Shown: in pieces, positions 1 to 6,146 of the stretch
Position numbering within the stretch: the first letter of the stretch is position 1
Layout of the letters: every line of letters begins with the position of its first letter
Assembly (NCBI GenBank): GCA_029939535.1
Contig: JAOZST010000114.1
Span: 1-11,873, forward strand
Reading direction: 5' to 3'
Source: NBML01 sp029939535
GTDB lineage: Bacteria; Desulfobacterota; Desulfobacteria; Desulfobacterales; Desulfobacteraceae
DNA length: 11,873 nt
Translations under genes and position numbers: made by a program
Notes under the pieces: generated by a model
What the model saw: the letters and a program-made list of their open reading frames with translations, nothing else
The model's database searches: none
Told to the model about the DNA's origin: nothing

Positions 1-781
1 TGATGATGGGGCTGTTTTCAGGATCATAATCATGGAAAATTCTTGCAACATGGGCTCCAACAGCTCCGAACCCCTGGATAAGAATATCCAGTTCAGAAGG
101 TTTGGGGATTTCCATGTCCCTGAACTGGGGCAGTTGTTTTAATTTGGGCAAATTCTCCAGCAAAGCTTTGGTGGCCACAACAACTCCATTGGCAGCACCT
201 CCCAGCTCGTCTATTCTATTTCCTCCCATGTCAGCCGGTTTTGAAACAACATTGTTCAGCCCGTTTTCAATGGCAAAGGTTTTCATGTCCGCATCATTGG
301 TGCCCACATCAGGGCCTGGAATATAAATGTCTTTATAGCGTTTTAATAATTGTCCAAATCCCTTTATAATCTCGTGGCGGTCAGTCTCTGAAAGGTTTTC
401 AGGACAGACAATGCCTGATTTTCCTCCGCCAAAGGGCAGGTCCGCAGCTGCATTTTTCAGGGTCATGCCCCGGGCCAGGTTGTGGATTATATCCGGGGTG
501 ATGTCCGGGAGCATGCGGGTGCCGCCCATGGAGGGCTGACCCATGGCCAGGTTGTCCACAACCAGGAACCCCCCGATTTCCACGGGGCTGTCCTGGTTCC
601 ACATGCAGACCACAAGTCTGGGTCCCAGGCGGTCCACACGAATCCCTAACCGGTGGAGCCGGTCCACATCCAGGGGGCCGAATTCAAGGAATCGGGAGGG
701 GCCTGATTTTATTAACCGGTTATTCCAGCTGCTTTTTGGCAGGGAGTCCTGTAAAAACTGCTTCATTTTTGAAGGTATCAT
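1..781 (-). CDS. Glu/Leu/Phe/Val dehydrogenase family protein (3' end missing)
   Basis: This gene reads off the left edge of the window, so only about 260 N-terminal residues are present. The family catalyses reversible NAD(P)-dependent oxidative deamination of amino acids to 2-oxo acids in the cytoplasm. The N-terminal catalytic domain shows GGTRM (about residues 88-92), then MTLKNAAADLPFGGGKSGI with the conserved lysines, and GPDVGTNDADM further on. The Rossmann domain begins with ILIQGFGAVGAHVA just before the cut. GGTRM and the GGGK stretch resemble leucine/valine dehydrogenases, while GPDVGTN resembles glutamate dehydrogenases, so substrate specificity is open. The start at 781 is chosen because AAGGAC (790-795) lies 8 nt upstream; an in-frame ATG at 766 is an alternative. 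It follows the 418-aa ORF after 43 nt on the same strand, so co-transcription with that gene and panB is likely. Confidence 0.9.
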   Translation of the reverse strand, partial: MIPSKMKQFLQDSLPKSSWNNRLIKSGPSRFLEFGPLDVDRLHRLGIRVDRLGPRLVVCMWNQDSPVEIGGFLVVDNLAMGQPSMGGTRMLPDITPDIIHNLARGMTLKNAAADLPFGGGKSGIVCPENLSETDRHEIIKGFGQLLKRYKDIYIPGPDVGTNDADMKTFAIENGLNNVVSKPADMGGNRIDELGGAANGVVVATKALLENLPKLKQLPQFRDMEIPKPSELDILIQGFGAVGAHVARIFHDYDPENSPII

Positions 782-824
782 GTGTAAACGTCCTTTTTTA
801 AAATTGGCCTTGTCTCGTTAAAAA

Positions 825-2081
825 TCAGTGCAGGTTTTGGGCTGCAATTACACCAATACCAGCTTTGATAAGGGCCTGGGCCGTCAGATTGACTGAATGG
901 TGTTTGTCCAGATAATTGGTCTGGAGGGAGTCCATGAGTCCTTTATCAAGTATATCTTTTTTGGTCATGAAATATTCCAGGATATCGGAAGGATGATCTC
1001 TGGTTACTTCAATTTCCGGCTCACCGCCTTCATGTTTGGCTGAAATGTTGGGGACTTCTTTTGCAATTTCAACCAGTTCATCCCTTCTATTATAGGGCTG
1101 GCCAACAATGGATTTATAGGTTTCTGTGATATGGTGCTCAAATCGTACCTGTTGTTCCAGGCCCAGTTGTTTCCTGATTTCATTGGCATGGCGTATGGTT
1201 TCATTGTTTACGGAATTGGACAAATTAAAGCCTACCAATGGTGTGGAATTGTTCTCTCCTGCAAACATCCTTGCCGTCATCAGGGTCCACATGATGAAAA
1301 ATGGATTGTCATTTCCCACAAACACGGAGATTTTAAACTGGATGTCCACACCCAGGCGGTGCATGAGATATCCCAGAAGGATGGTGCCCGAGTTAATGTT
1401 CAGAACCTGCTGGATGCCGTATTGGGTGAAATAGGTTAAATATTCCTCTGCCCATTTAATGGGGTAGTCATTGGGCTGGCCAATACCGGTGAAAAAGCCG
1501 GTCAGGGTTTCAGGCCCGCCGACCAGGTGAATATTTGAGCCGTCAGTGCCCCGGGTATCCAGGGATTCCACATAGGTGGCCCCGATGATCTGCATGGCCA
1601 GGGCTGTGGCCATGATATCTCCGTGATCTTCAGCCTGTTCCGCCATATTTCTGACACGGATAATCCGTCCGGGCATGAGTTCCTGGTTTTCAATGGCCTG
1701 GCGGGCCTGGGCAATGAACCAGGGGAAAAACTGCATGGCAGAAATTTCCAGAGTAACGGCATTTTTCGTATCTACAACAGACAGGTCAGCGTCCTCACCC
1801 AGAACTTTTTTGGAATAATTTTCCATGGAGATAAAGGCTTTTTTATCCCTCTGCTTCTGGAGCCATTCAAGGTCAGCCACATAGGGAGAATTTATATCTT
1901 TAAGCCTCTGCATAAGGTTTTCCGGGGCTCTTGCCTGTTTCGCCTTTTTGTTGATGGCATCTGCTCCGCCAAATTTTTCAATGAGTTTGTTCAGGTCTTT
2001 AAATAATTTGTTGTCAGGATTCATCAACATCTGGTTTACAGCATCCAGATCTTTTTGCTGGATCATTAATTTTTCTTCCAT
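825..2081 (-). CDS. Uncharacterised 418-aa protein between panB and an amino-acid dehydrogenase
   Basis: I do not recognise this family. The ORF is intact, 418 aa, with start ATG at 2081 supported by CTGGAGT ending 7 nt upstream. No signal peptide or convincing membrane segment is visible. The N-terminal 80 residues are charged and helical-looking. The remainder alternates hydrophobic strands and helices in a way that could be an alpha/beta barrel (inference). Possible functional spots are the glycine-rich NIHLVGGPETLTGFFTGIG, NINSGTILLGYL, VGNDNPFF, the asparagine-rich NLSNSVNNETIRH, the His pair in RFEHHITETY, and AKHEGGEPEIE near the C-terminus. These Asn/His/Glu-rich patches would suit a soluble enzyme binding a polar substrate or metal, but no reaction can be assigned. 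It lies 67 nt after panB and 43 nt before the dehydrogenase, all on the minus strand, suggesting a shared operon. Confidence 0.85.
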   Translation of the reverse strand: MEEKLMIQQKDLDAVNQMLMNPDNKLFKDLNKLIEKFGGADAINKKAKQARAPENLMQRLKDINSPYVADLEWLQKQRDKKAFISMENYSKKVLGEDADLSVVDTKNAVTLEISAMQFFPWFIAQARQAIENQELMPGRIIRVRNMAEQAEDHGDIMATALAMQIIGATYVESLDTRGTDGSNIHLVGGPETLTGFFTGIGQPNDYPIKWAEEYLTYFTQYGIQQVLNINSGTILLGYLMHRLGVDIQFKISVFVGNDNPFFIMWTLMTARMFAGENNSTPLVGFNLSNSVNNETIRHANEIRKQLGLEQQVRFEHHITETYKSIVGQPYNRRDELVEIAKEVPNISAKHEGGEPEIEVTRDHPSDILEYFMTKKDILDKGLMDSLQTNYLDKHHSVNLTAQALIKAGIGVIAAQNLH

Positions 2082-2148
2082 GTTTTTACTCCAGTTTTTT
2101 TATGTTTATTTTTGTTTCTTTAAGCTCATCCAATTAACTGCTCAAGTC

Positions 2149-3009
2149 TCATCCATCTGTCCTGTCTTTCATCTGGGCCATGAATGCTTCTTTTTCTCCA
2201 TCCAGCATGTGGTAGCAATGCTGGTCTTCGGGGAATTTTTCTTCACGGACATCTTTGCAATAGTCTTTCATGGCATTGGTGATTATGGTGGCCACGTCGC
2301 AGTATTTTTTAACAAATTTCGGTGTAAAAGCCTGGAATTGGCCGATAAGGTCGCTGACAATGAGCAGCTGGCCATCACATTCTTTGCCAGCTCCAATGGA
2401 GAATACCGGTATGGTAAGGGTCTGGGCAATATATTGTGCCACTTCCGGAGGGACAGCTTCCACCAGGAGCATCTGGGCGCCGGCCTTTTGAACTGCCAGG
2501 GCATCCTCAACCACCATGGCAGCATCTTTGGCTGTTCTTCCCTGGGCCTTATGACCGCCCAAAGCACCTGAACTCTGGGGGGTAAGGCCGATATGGCCAA
2601 TGACAACAATGCCGGCCTCCACAATGGCCTTGATTCTGGTTGCAACCCGGGTGCCGCCTTCAAGTTTTATGGCATCCACATCTGCTTCCTTGAGAAATCG
2701 GCCTGCATTATAAACTGCGTCTGTATCGCTGGTCTGATAGCTCATAAAGGGCATGTCTCCAACAATAAATGTGTTTGGGGCACCCCTTCGGACAGCATCA
2801 CAATGGACAATGCACTGATCCATGGTTACGGGAACCGTGCCTTTGTACCCATAAACGCACATACCCAGGGAATCTCCCACAAGGATCATGTCAAGACCTG
2901 CATTCTCTGCAAACTGAGCTGTGGGGAAATCATAGGATGTCAGCCAGGTGACTTTTTCTCCTGCTTTTTTCATTTTGTAAAAATCATGAATTGCTTTTTT
3001 CTGAGCCAT
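2149..3009 (-). CDS. panB: 3-methyl-2-oxobutanoate hydroxymethyltransferase (ketopantoate synthesis)
   Basis: PanB transfers a hydroxymethyl group from 5,10-methylene-tetrahydrofolate to 2-oxoisovalerate, giving ketopantoate, the first committed step of pantothenate and CoA synthesis in the cytoplasm. The 286-aa length is slightly above the usual 260-280. Family landmarks are all visible: VGDSLGM with Mg-ligand Asp46, VGDMPF with Asp85, KLEGG with Glu117, GHIGLTPQ with His139, and LLVEAVP with the catalytic Glu184. IGAGKECDGQ is also typical. The start at 3009 has a near-ideal AAGGAGA 6 nt upstream. The gene lies downstream of the Lrp/AsnC regulator on the same strand, across the 17-bp repeat array and assembly gap. 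It precedes the unknown 418-aa gene and the dehydrogenase. No panC, panD or panE is in the window. Confidence 0.97.
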   Translation of the reverse strand: MAQKKAIHDFYKMKKAGEKVTWLTSYDFPTAQFAENAGLDMILVGDSLGMCVYGYKGTVPVTMDQCIVHCDAVRRGAPNTFIVGDMPFMSYQTSDTDAVYNAGRFLKEADVDAIKLEGGTRVATRIKAIVEAGIVVIGHIGLTPQSSGALGGHKAQGRTAKDAAMVVEDALAVQKAGAQMLLVEAVPPEVAQYIAQTLTIPVFSIGAGKECDGQLLIVSDLIGQFQAFTPKFVKKYCDVATIITNAMKDYCKDVREEKFPEDQHCYHMLDGEKEAFMAQMKDRTDG

Positions 3010-3045
3010 TGCTTTCTCCTTTTATTTATAATTCATTACAAAATA

Positions 3046-3255
3046 TCTGCCGCTACGTATTTTCTGCCGCTACAAATTTTCGGCTGCTACAAATTTTCGG
3101 NNNNNNNNNNNNNNNNNNNNNNNNNNNNNNNNNNNNNNNNNNNNNNNNNNNNNNNNNNNNNNNNNNNNNNNNNNNNNNNNNNNNNNNNNNNNNNNNNNNN
3201 TCTGCCGCTACGTATTTTCTGCCGCTACAAATTTTCGGCTGCTACAAATTTTCGG
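3046..3255. repeat. 17-bp tandem repeat array interrupted by an assembly gap
   Basis: On the plus strand the array reads TCTGCCGCTACGTATTT, TCTGCCGCTACAAATTT, TCGGCTGCTACAAATTT and then TCGG. These are three 17-bp units differing by a few substitutions. The same three units plus TCGG occur on each side of the N run, at 3046-3100 and 3201-3255. The array forms the spacer between the regulator stop codon and panB and also covers the last codons of the regulator: the sequence encoding AENL-stop is one repeat unit read on the minus strand. The true copy number is unknown because of the gap. The GCCG/CGGC segments in neighbouring units could form short stems, but no strong terminator is evident. 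Confidence 0.85.
3101..3200. other. Assembly gap of exactly 100 N
   Basis: One hundred consecutive N characters, the usual default for a scaffold join of unknown size. The 55 bases on the left (3046-3100) are identical to the 55 bases on the right (3201-3255). The gap is therefore most likely an unresolved tandem repeat or a false gap between overlapping contig ends. The real distance from the regulator to panB may be much shorter or longer than shown. Confidence 0.98.
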
Positions 3256-3712
3256 CTGCATCAATGGGCCATCCCTCATCAGGCTTGACTTCTTCATACA
3301 CAAGAAAGGTCTCTATTTTTCCAATTCCCGGAATGGTGGCAAGATTTTTTTTGATCAATTTTCCAAATTCGTTCAGGTCCTGGGCCACCACATGGAGAAG
3401 ATAATCAAACCGACCTGTGATATGGTAGCATGCCCTGACATTTGGTATCTCCTTGATTGTGTTTTCCAGGATCTGAATATCCCTGACCTGGTGCCGATCA
3501 AGAGAGATACAGGCAAATCCCTGGGCTTTCAGCCCTAATTTTTCAGGGTTGACAACTGCCCTGTATCCTTTGAGGATACCTTTGTCTTCAAGCTTTTTAA
3601 CCCGATCCAGCATGGTGGACGGTGCAAGGCCGGTTTCTCTGGCCAGGTCGCTGTTTTTTTTTCTGCCGTCTTTTTGCAGGGCTTTTAAGGTGTGGCAATC
3701 AATTTTATCCAT
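3242..3712 (-). CDS. Lrp/AsnC family transcriptional regulator
   Basis: This is a 156-aa protein with the classic Lrp/AsnC layout. An N-terminal winged helix-turn-helix spans about residues 5-50 (LARETGLAPSTMLDRVKKLEDKGIL). A RAM ligand-binding domain follows at about 65-145, with VRACYHITGRFDYLLHVVAQ and IPGIGKIETFLVYEEVK. Members bind amino acids as dimers or octamers and often repress their own gene. The start at 3712 is followed immediately by MDKID; an in-frame stop lies a few codons upstream. The only purine-rich site (GGAAAGG) is about 14 nt from the ATG, which is long and suggests modest translation. The last residues AAENL are encoded by the 17-bp repeat array, so the C-terminal tail may have been altered by repeat expansion. 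It faces purH divergently and precedes panB on its own strand. Its effector is unknown; branched-chain amino acids would fit the neighbours (inference). Confidence 0.95.
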   Translation of the reverse strand: MDKIDCHTLKALQKDGRKKNSDLARETGLAPSTMLDRVKKLEDKGILKGYRAVVNPEKLGLKAQGFACISLDRHQVRDIQILENTIKEIPNVRACYHITGRFDYLLHVVAQDLNEFGKLIKKNLATIPGIGKIETFLVYEEVKPDEGWPIDAAENL

Positions 3713-3810
3713 TATGATTTTTTATGCCTTTCCGTTCATGTAATCTGTAAGGGGTCTTTTATAATCTGTGACTCCAAAATCTGTGGTTACATGGTGAATA
3801 TTGATATTGT

Positions 3811-3842
3811 ATATTCGATTATATTTGTATATTATCGAATAT
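3811..3842. promoter_or_regulatory. 32-bp imperfect palindrome, candidate operator of the Lrp/AsnC regulator
   Basis: The arms ATATTCGAT (3811-3819) and ATCGAATAT (3834-3842) are perfect complements. A further four pairs form inside after one mismatch, leaving a 4-nt centre. It covers the -10 region of the candidate regulator promoter, the position expected for an autorepression site. A further GAATAT half-site at 3796-3801 faces ATATTC at 3811-3816, giving several phased half-sites as Lrp-type octamers often use. The binding protein is inferred, not shown. Confidence 0.55.
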
Positions 3843-3856
3843 TATTAGATTGTCAA
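3829..3856 (-). promoter_or_regulatory. Candidate sigma-70 promoter of the Lrp/AsnC gene
   Basis: Read on the minus strand: a perfect -35 TTGACA (3856 to 3851), a 16-nt spacer, and a -10 TAATAT (3834 to 3829, four of six consensus bases). Transcription would begin near 3822, giving a leader of about 110 nt before the ATG at 3712. The -10 lies inside the 3811-3842 palindrome, consistent with negative autoregulation. Confidence 0.5.
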
Positions 3857-3897
3857 CCTGAATTTTTAAAATATTTTAAAGAAATAAAAGAAGATTC

Positions 3898-3914
3898 ACC
3901 GAATTATATTCGGT
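3898..3914. promoter_or_regulatory. 17-bp perfect palindrome upstream of purH
   Basis: ACCGAATTATATTCGGT has 7-bp perfect arms around a TAT centre. The ATTCG / CGAAT core is shared with the larger palindrome at 3811-3842, about 56 bp away, so both could be bound by the same regulator. It lies between the divergent promoters and the purH start, so it could act on either gene. It is too short in GC and lacks a T-run to be a terminator. Confidence 0.45.
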
Positions 3915-4014
3915 ATGAATAAATGTAACAAGAACCTTCTGTACTTCAAACCTGATTTATGATAAATTTTTTATTAATTGGCTTTTCAAAGCAATGGTTT
4001 TGTTTTCTATACCA

Positions 4015-4062
4015 GACTCAAAAATAGGTTCAAAAATAGACTCAGAAGCAGGCTCAAAGAAT
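4015..4062 (+). repeat. Four degenerate 12-bp tandem repeats in the purH leader
   Basis: Consecutive 12-nt units are GACTCAAAAATA, GGTTCAAAAATA, GACTCAGAAGCA and GGCTCAAAGAAT. The first two differ at two positions; the last two are more diverged. The array ends about 43 nt before the purH ATG at 4105. If the upstream ATG at 3994 were used, the array would encode a Ser-Lys-rich low-complexity stretch. It is more likely untranslated leader. Confidence 0.55.
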
Positions 4063-4104
4063 AACCAGAACAAAGATATACCAATAGCTTATAAAGGATG
4101 GATC

Positions 4105-4788
4105 ATGGGGAAAAATGTGGTAGATAAAATTGATGACCAGGTCAGGATAAACACAATATTGGTGAGTGTGTCTGATAAATCCGGCCTGGAGGAATTTATC
4201 CCGGAAATGGTTGAATTGAATCCAGATATATTGATTCTTTCAACAGGGGGTACCTACGCTGCAATCAAGGAAATTCTAGGCAAAAAAGCTGATCAATGCC
4301 TGAAACAGGTTTCCGAGTATACGGGTCAGCCTGAAACCCAGGGAGGGCTTGTAAAAACCCTTGATTTTAAAATTTACCTGGGCCTTTTGACGGAAACCTA
4401 TAATGATGCCCACCAGGAAGATTTAAAAAGGACGAAAGCCCTGGCCTTGGACATGGTTATTGTGAATCTCTATCCCTTTAGTGAAACCATTGCCAAATCA
4501 GGAGTTACTGTGGAAGATGCCAGGGGGAATATTGATATTGGCGGCCCCACAATGATACGAGCATCTGCCAAAAACTTCATCCGTGTTGCCTCGGTGGTGG
4601 ATCCAGCCTCTTACCCGGATATTCTGACCAGGCTTAAATCCCAGAACGGGGCACTTTCCCTGGAAGACCGGTTTGAATTGTCCAGAAAAGCCTTTGAACA
4701 TACAGCAGTCTATGACAGGACCATTGCCGATTTTCTTGCCCAGAGATCCCTAACCCAGGTTCAATCATGCTATCAATCAGGAGAATAA
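4105..4788 (+). CDS. purH: IMP cyclohydrolase, stand-alone N-terminal half of PurH
   Basis: This 227-aa protein matches only the cyclohydrolase (MGS-like) half of PurH, which closes FAICAR to IMP in the last step of purine synthesis. Landmarks: ILVSVSDKSGL (18-28), LSTGGT (45-50), VKTL (83-86), VIVNLYPFSET (118-128), GNIDIGGPTM (141-150) and AKN (155-157). The usual GRVKTLHP segment reads GLVKTLDF here: the Arg two residues before the active-site Lys is Leu, and His-Pro is Asp-Phe, so this is a divergent lineage. The start at 4105 is chosen over an in-frame ATG at 3994 because AAAGGA sits 6 nt upstream and similarity begins just after it. The stop TAA (4786-4788) is followed by one codon and then the ATG of the formyltransferase in the same frame. 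Confidence 0.92.
   Translation: MGKNVVDKIDDQVRINTILVSVSDKSGLEEFIPEMVELNPDILILSTGGTYAAIKEILGKKADQCLKQVSEYTGQPETQGGLVKTLDFKIYLGLLTETYNDAHQEDLKRTKALALDMVIVNLYPFSETIAKSGVTVEDARGNIDIGGPTMIRASAKNFIRVASVVDPASYPDILTRLKSQNGALSLEDRFELSRKAFEHTAVYDRTIADFLAQRSLTQVQSCYQSGE
4779..4783 (+). promoter_or_regulatory. Internal Shine-Dalgarno for the AICAR formyltransferase ORF
   Basis: AGGAG sits inside the last codons of the cyclohydrolase gene, 8 nt before the ATG at 4792 and overlapping the termination region. It supports independent or coupled re-initiation, and argues that the split of PurH is real rather than a sequencing error. Confidence 0.8.
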
Positions 4789-4791
4789 GAC

Positions 4792-6042
4792 ATGGCCAGA
4801 GATTTGAAACAAATGTACAAAACCATCATGGATGACCATTTTACCCCCCATATGGAAGTCTCTTTTGTGGATGGGGATAAACGCCAGACCCTTTTTTACG
4901 AAAAGGTATCCTGGGTAATTGAGGGGGTAAATAAAGGGCTTCGCTACGGGGAAAATCCAGGTCAGGAAGCAGCCCTTTACAGGCTTGCCAACGGGAATCT
5001 GGCCCTTGGGGATGCCCAGACCATAAGCCCGGGAAAATACCTTGTATCGGATATTGAACTGCTCCAGTCTGGAAAACATCCAGGCAAGACAAATCTCACC
5101 GATGCAGACAACTCTTTGAATATTTTGAGATATTTTACCGATACCCCCTGCGCAGTTATTGTCAAGCATAACAATCCATGCGGTGCGGCCCGGGCAAGCA
5201 GTCTGGAAGAGGCCTATGCCAAGGCTTATATGGCAGACCGGGTAGCAGCCTTTGGTGGTTGTATTGCTTTGAATAAAGCCGTTGACAAGGCCACGGCCCA
5301 GGCCATAGCAAGCCAGTATGCAGAGGTTGTTGTGGCACCGGAATTTGAGGATGGAGCCCTTAATATCCTGGGTGCAAGAAAGAATCTCCGGGTGATCCAG
5401 ATCAATGCCATTGACAAGCTTCAGTCCTATATCGGCCAGAGGGTGATTGACTTTAAGAGCCTCATGGACGGCGGTCTTGTGGCCCAGTGGTCCTTTGTTC
5501 CTGAAACATTAAAAAAAGAGGATCTTGTAATTGCTTCCACTGAATACAAGGGGGAATCCTATCAGATAAACCGGAAACCCACGGATCAGGAATATGAGGA
5601 CATGCTTTTTGGGTGGCTTGTGGAATCAGGCATCACCTCTAACTCTGTAATTTATGTTAAGGACAATGCCACCGTTGGAATCGGTACCGGGGAACAGGAC
5701 CGGGTGGGTGTGGCTGAAATTGCAGTGGATAAGGCCTATCGCAAACTCTGCGACCGGTATTGTTTTGAACAGCATAATGTGTCCTTTGCCGATATGACAG
5801 ATGTGGACAAGAAAGCTCAAATTGTAAAGGATGTGGCAGATGTAAAGGGCGGCCTCATGGGCTCCACAATGGTTTCAGATGCTTTTTTCCCATTCAGGGA
5901 CGGCATTGATGTGGGGCTGAAACAGGGAGTAAAGGCAGTAATCCAGCCGGGTGGGTCTTTGAATGATTACCAGTCAATCGCAGCCTGTAATGAAAATGAT
6001 GCCACCATGGTCTATACCGGCCAGAGAAGCTTCAAGCACTAG
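4792..6042 (+). CDS. purH: AICAR formyltransferase, stand-alone C-terminal half of PurH
   Basis: This 416-aa protein transfers a formyl group from 10-formyl-tetrahydrofolate to AICAR, giving FAICAR, which the preceding gene product then cyclises to IMP. It carries the AICARFT signature: LRYGENPGQEAALY (50-63), VIVKHNNPCGAA (122-133) with the catalytic Lys-His pair, VAAFGGCIALN (151-161), GIGTGEQDRV, SDAFFPFRDGID (362-373) and VIQPGGS. It is longer than the roughly 330-residue domain in fused PurH. There is an extra N-terminal segment of about 48 residues, and an insertion of some 35 residues between the GIGTGEQDRV and SDAFFPF motifs (YRKLCDRYCFEQHNVSFADM and following). The start is fixed by AGGAG 8 nt upstream. 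It is the last gene of the rightward unit; a hairpin follows at 6085-6119. Confidence 0.95.
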   Translation: MARDLKQMYKTIMDDHFTPHMEVSFVDGDKRQTLFYEKVSWVIEGVNKGLRYGENPGQEAALYRLANGNLALGDAQTISPGKYLVSDIELLQSGKHPGKTNLTDADNSLNILRYFTDTPCAVIVKHNNPCGAARASSLEEAYAKAYMADRVAAFGGCIALNKAVDKATAQAIASQYAEVVVAPEFEDGALNILGARKNLRVIQINAIDKLQSYIGQRVIDFKSLMDGGLVAQWSFVPETLKKEDLVIASTEYKGESYQINRKPTDQEYEDMLFGWLVESGITSNSVIYVKDNATVGIGTGEQDRVGVAEIAVDKAYRKLCDRYCFEQHNVSFADMTDVDKKAQIVKDVADVKGGLMGSTMVSDAFFPFRDGIDVGLKQGVKAVIQPGGSLNDYQSIAACNENDATMVYTGQRSFKH

Positions 6043-6084
6043 GATTTAAGCTTTAAACACTATATCCAAGCTTTAAATATGTAT

Positions 6085-6119
6085 AGCCAGGGTCCAGATA
6101 ATAATCCAGGATCCTGGCT
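6085..6119. terminator. Hairpin between convergent purH and exoribonuclease genes
   Basis: Arms AGCCAGGGTCC (6085-6095) and GGATCCTGGCT (6109-6119) pair over 11 positions with one G-T wobble around a 13-nt loop. It lies between two convergent stop codons (6042 and 6147), a typical place for a shared terminator. No clear T-run follows on either strand, so intrinsic termination is uncertain. Just before it, AAGCTTTAAA occurs twice (6048-6057 and 6068-6077). Confidence 0.55.
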
Positions 6120-6146
6120 GTTAATGATTATGCAGGCAGTAAATAT

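Larger units (their letters stand above)
3713..4104. other. 392-bp AT-rich divergent intergenic region (regulator / purH)
   Basis: This spacer separates the divergently transcribed Lrp/AsnC gene and purH. It contains a candidate minus-strand promoter, two palindromes and a 12-bp degenerate tandem repeat, each listed separately. No RNA gene or riboswitch was recognised. For purH a weak rightward promoter could be TTGTCA (3850-3855), 16 nt, then TATTTT (3872-3877), back to back with the regulator promoter, but the match is modest and the leader would be over 200 nt. An ORF extension to 3994 is open but is judged non-coding. Confidence 0.7.

Noticed and set aside
399..602. Open frames overlapping the dehydrogenase and other genes on either strand
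   Set aside because: They encode compositionally biased sequence without family motifs or ribosome sites and are shadows of the real genes; frames spanning the N run are artefacts.
3046..3255. CRISPR array
   Set aside because: The units are contiguous 17-bp tandem copies with no spacers of unique sequence, and no cas gene is nearby.
3994..4104. 37-residue N-terminal extension of IMP cyclohydrolase
   Set aside because: It is low-complexity sequence from the 12-bp repeats, has no counterpart in PurH, and lacks a ribosome site, whereas the ATG at 4105 has AAAGGA at good spacing.
4105..6042. purH as a pseudogene broken by a nonsense mutation
   Set aside because: The second ORF has its own Shine-Dalgarno and ATG immediately after the stop, both halves retain most family motifs, and the second half has a long extra N-terminal segment, so two functional genes are more likely.
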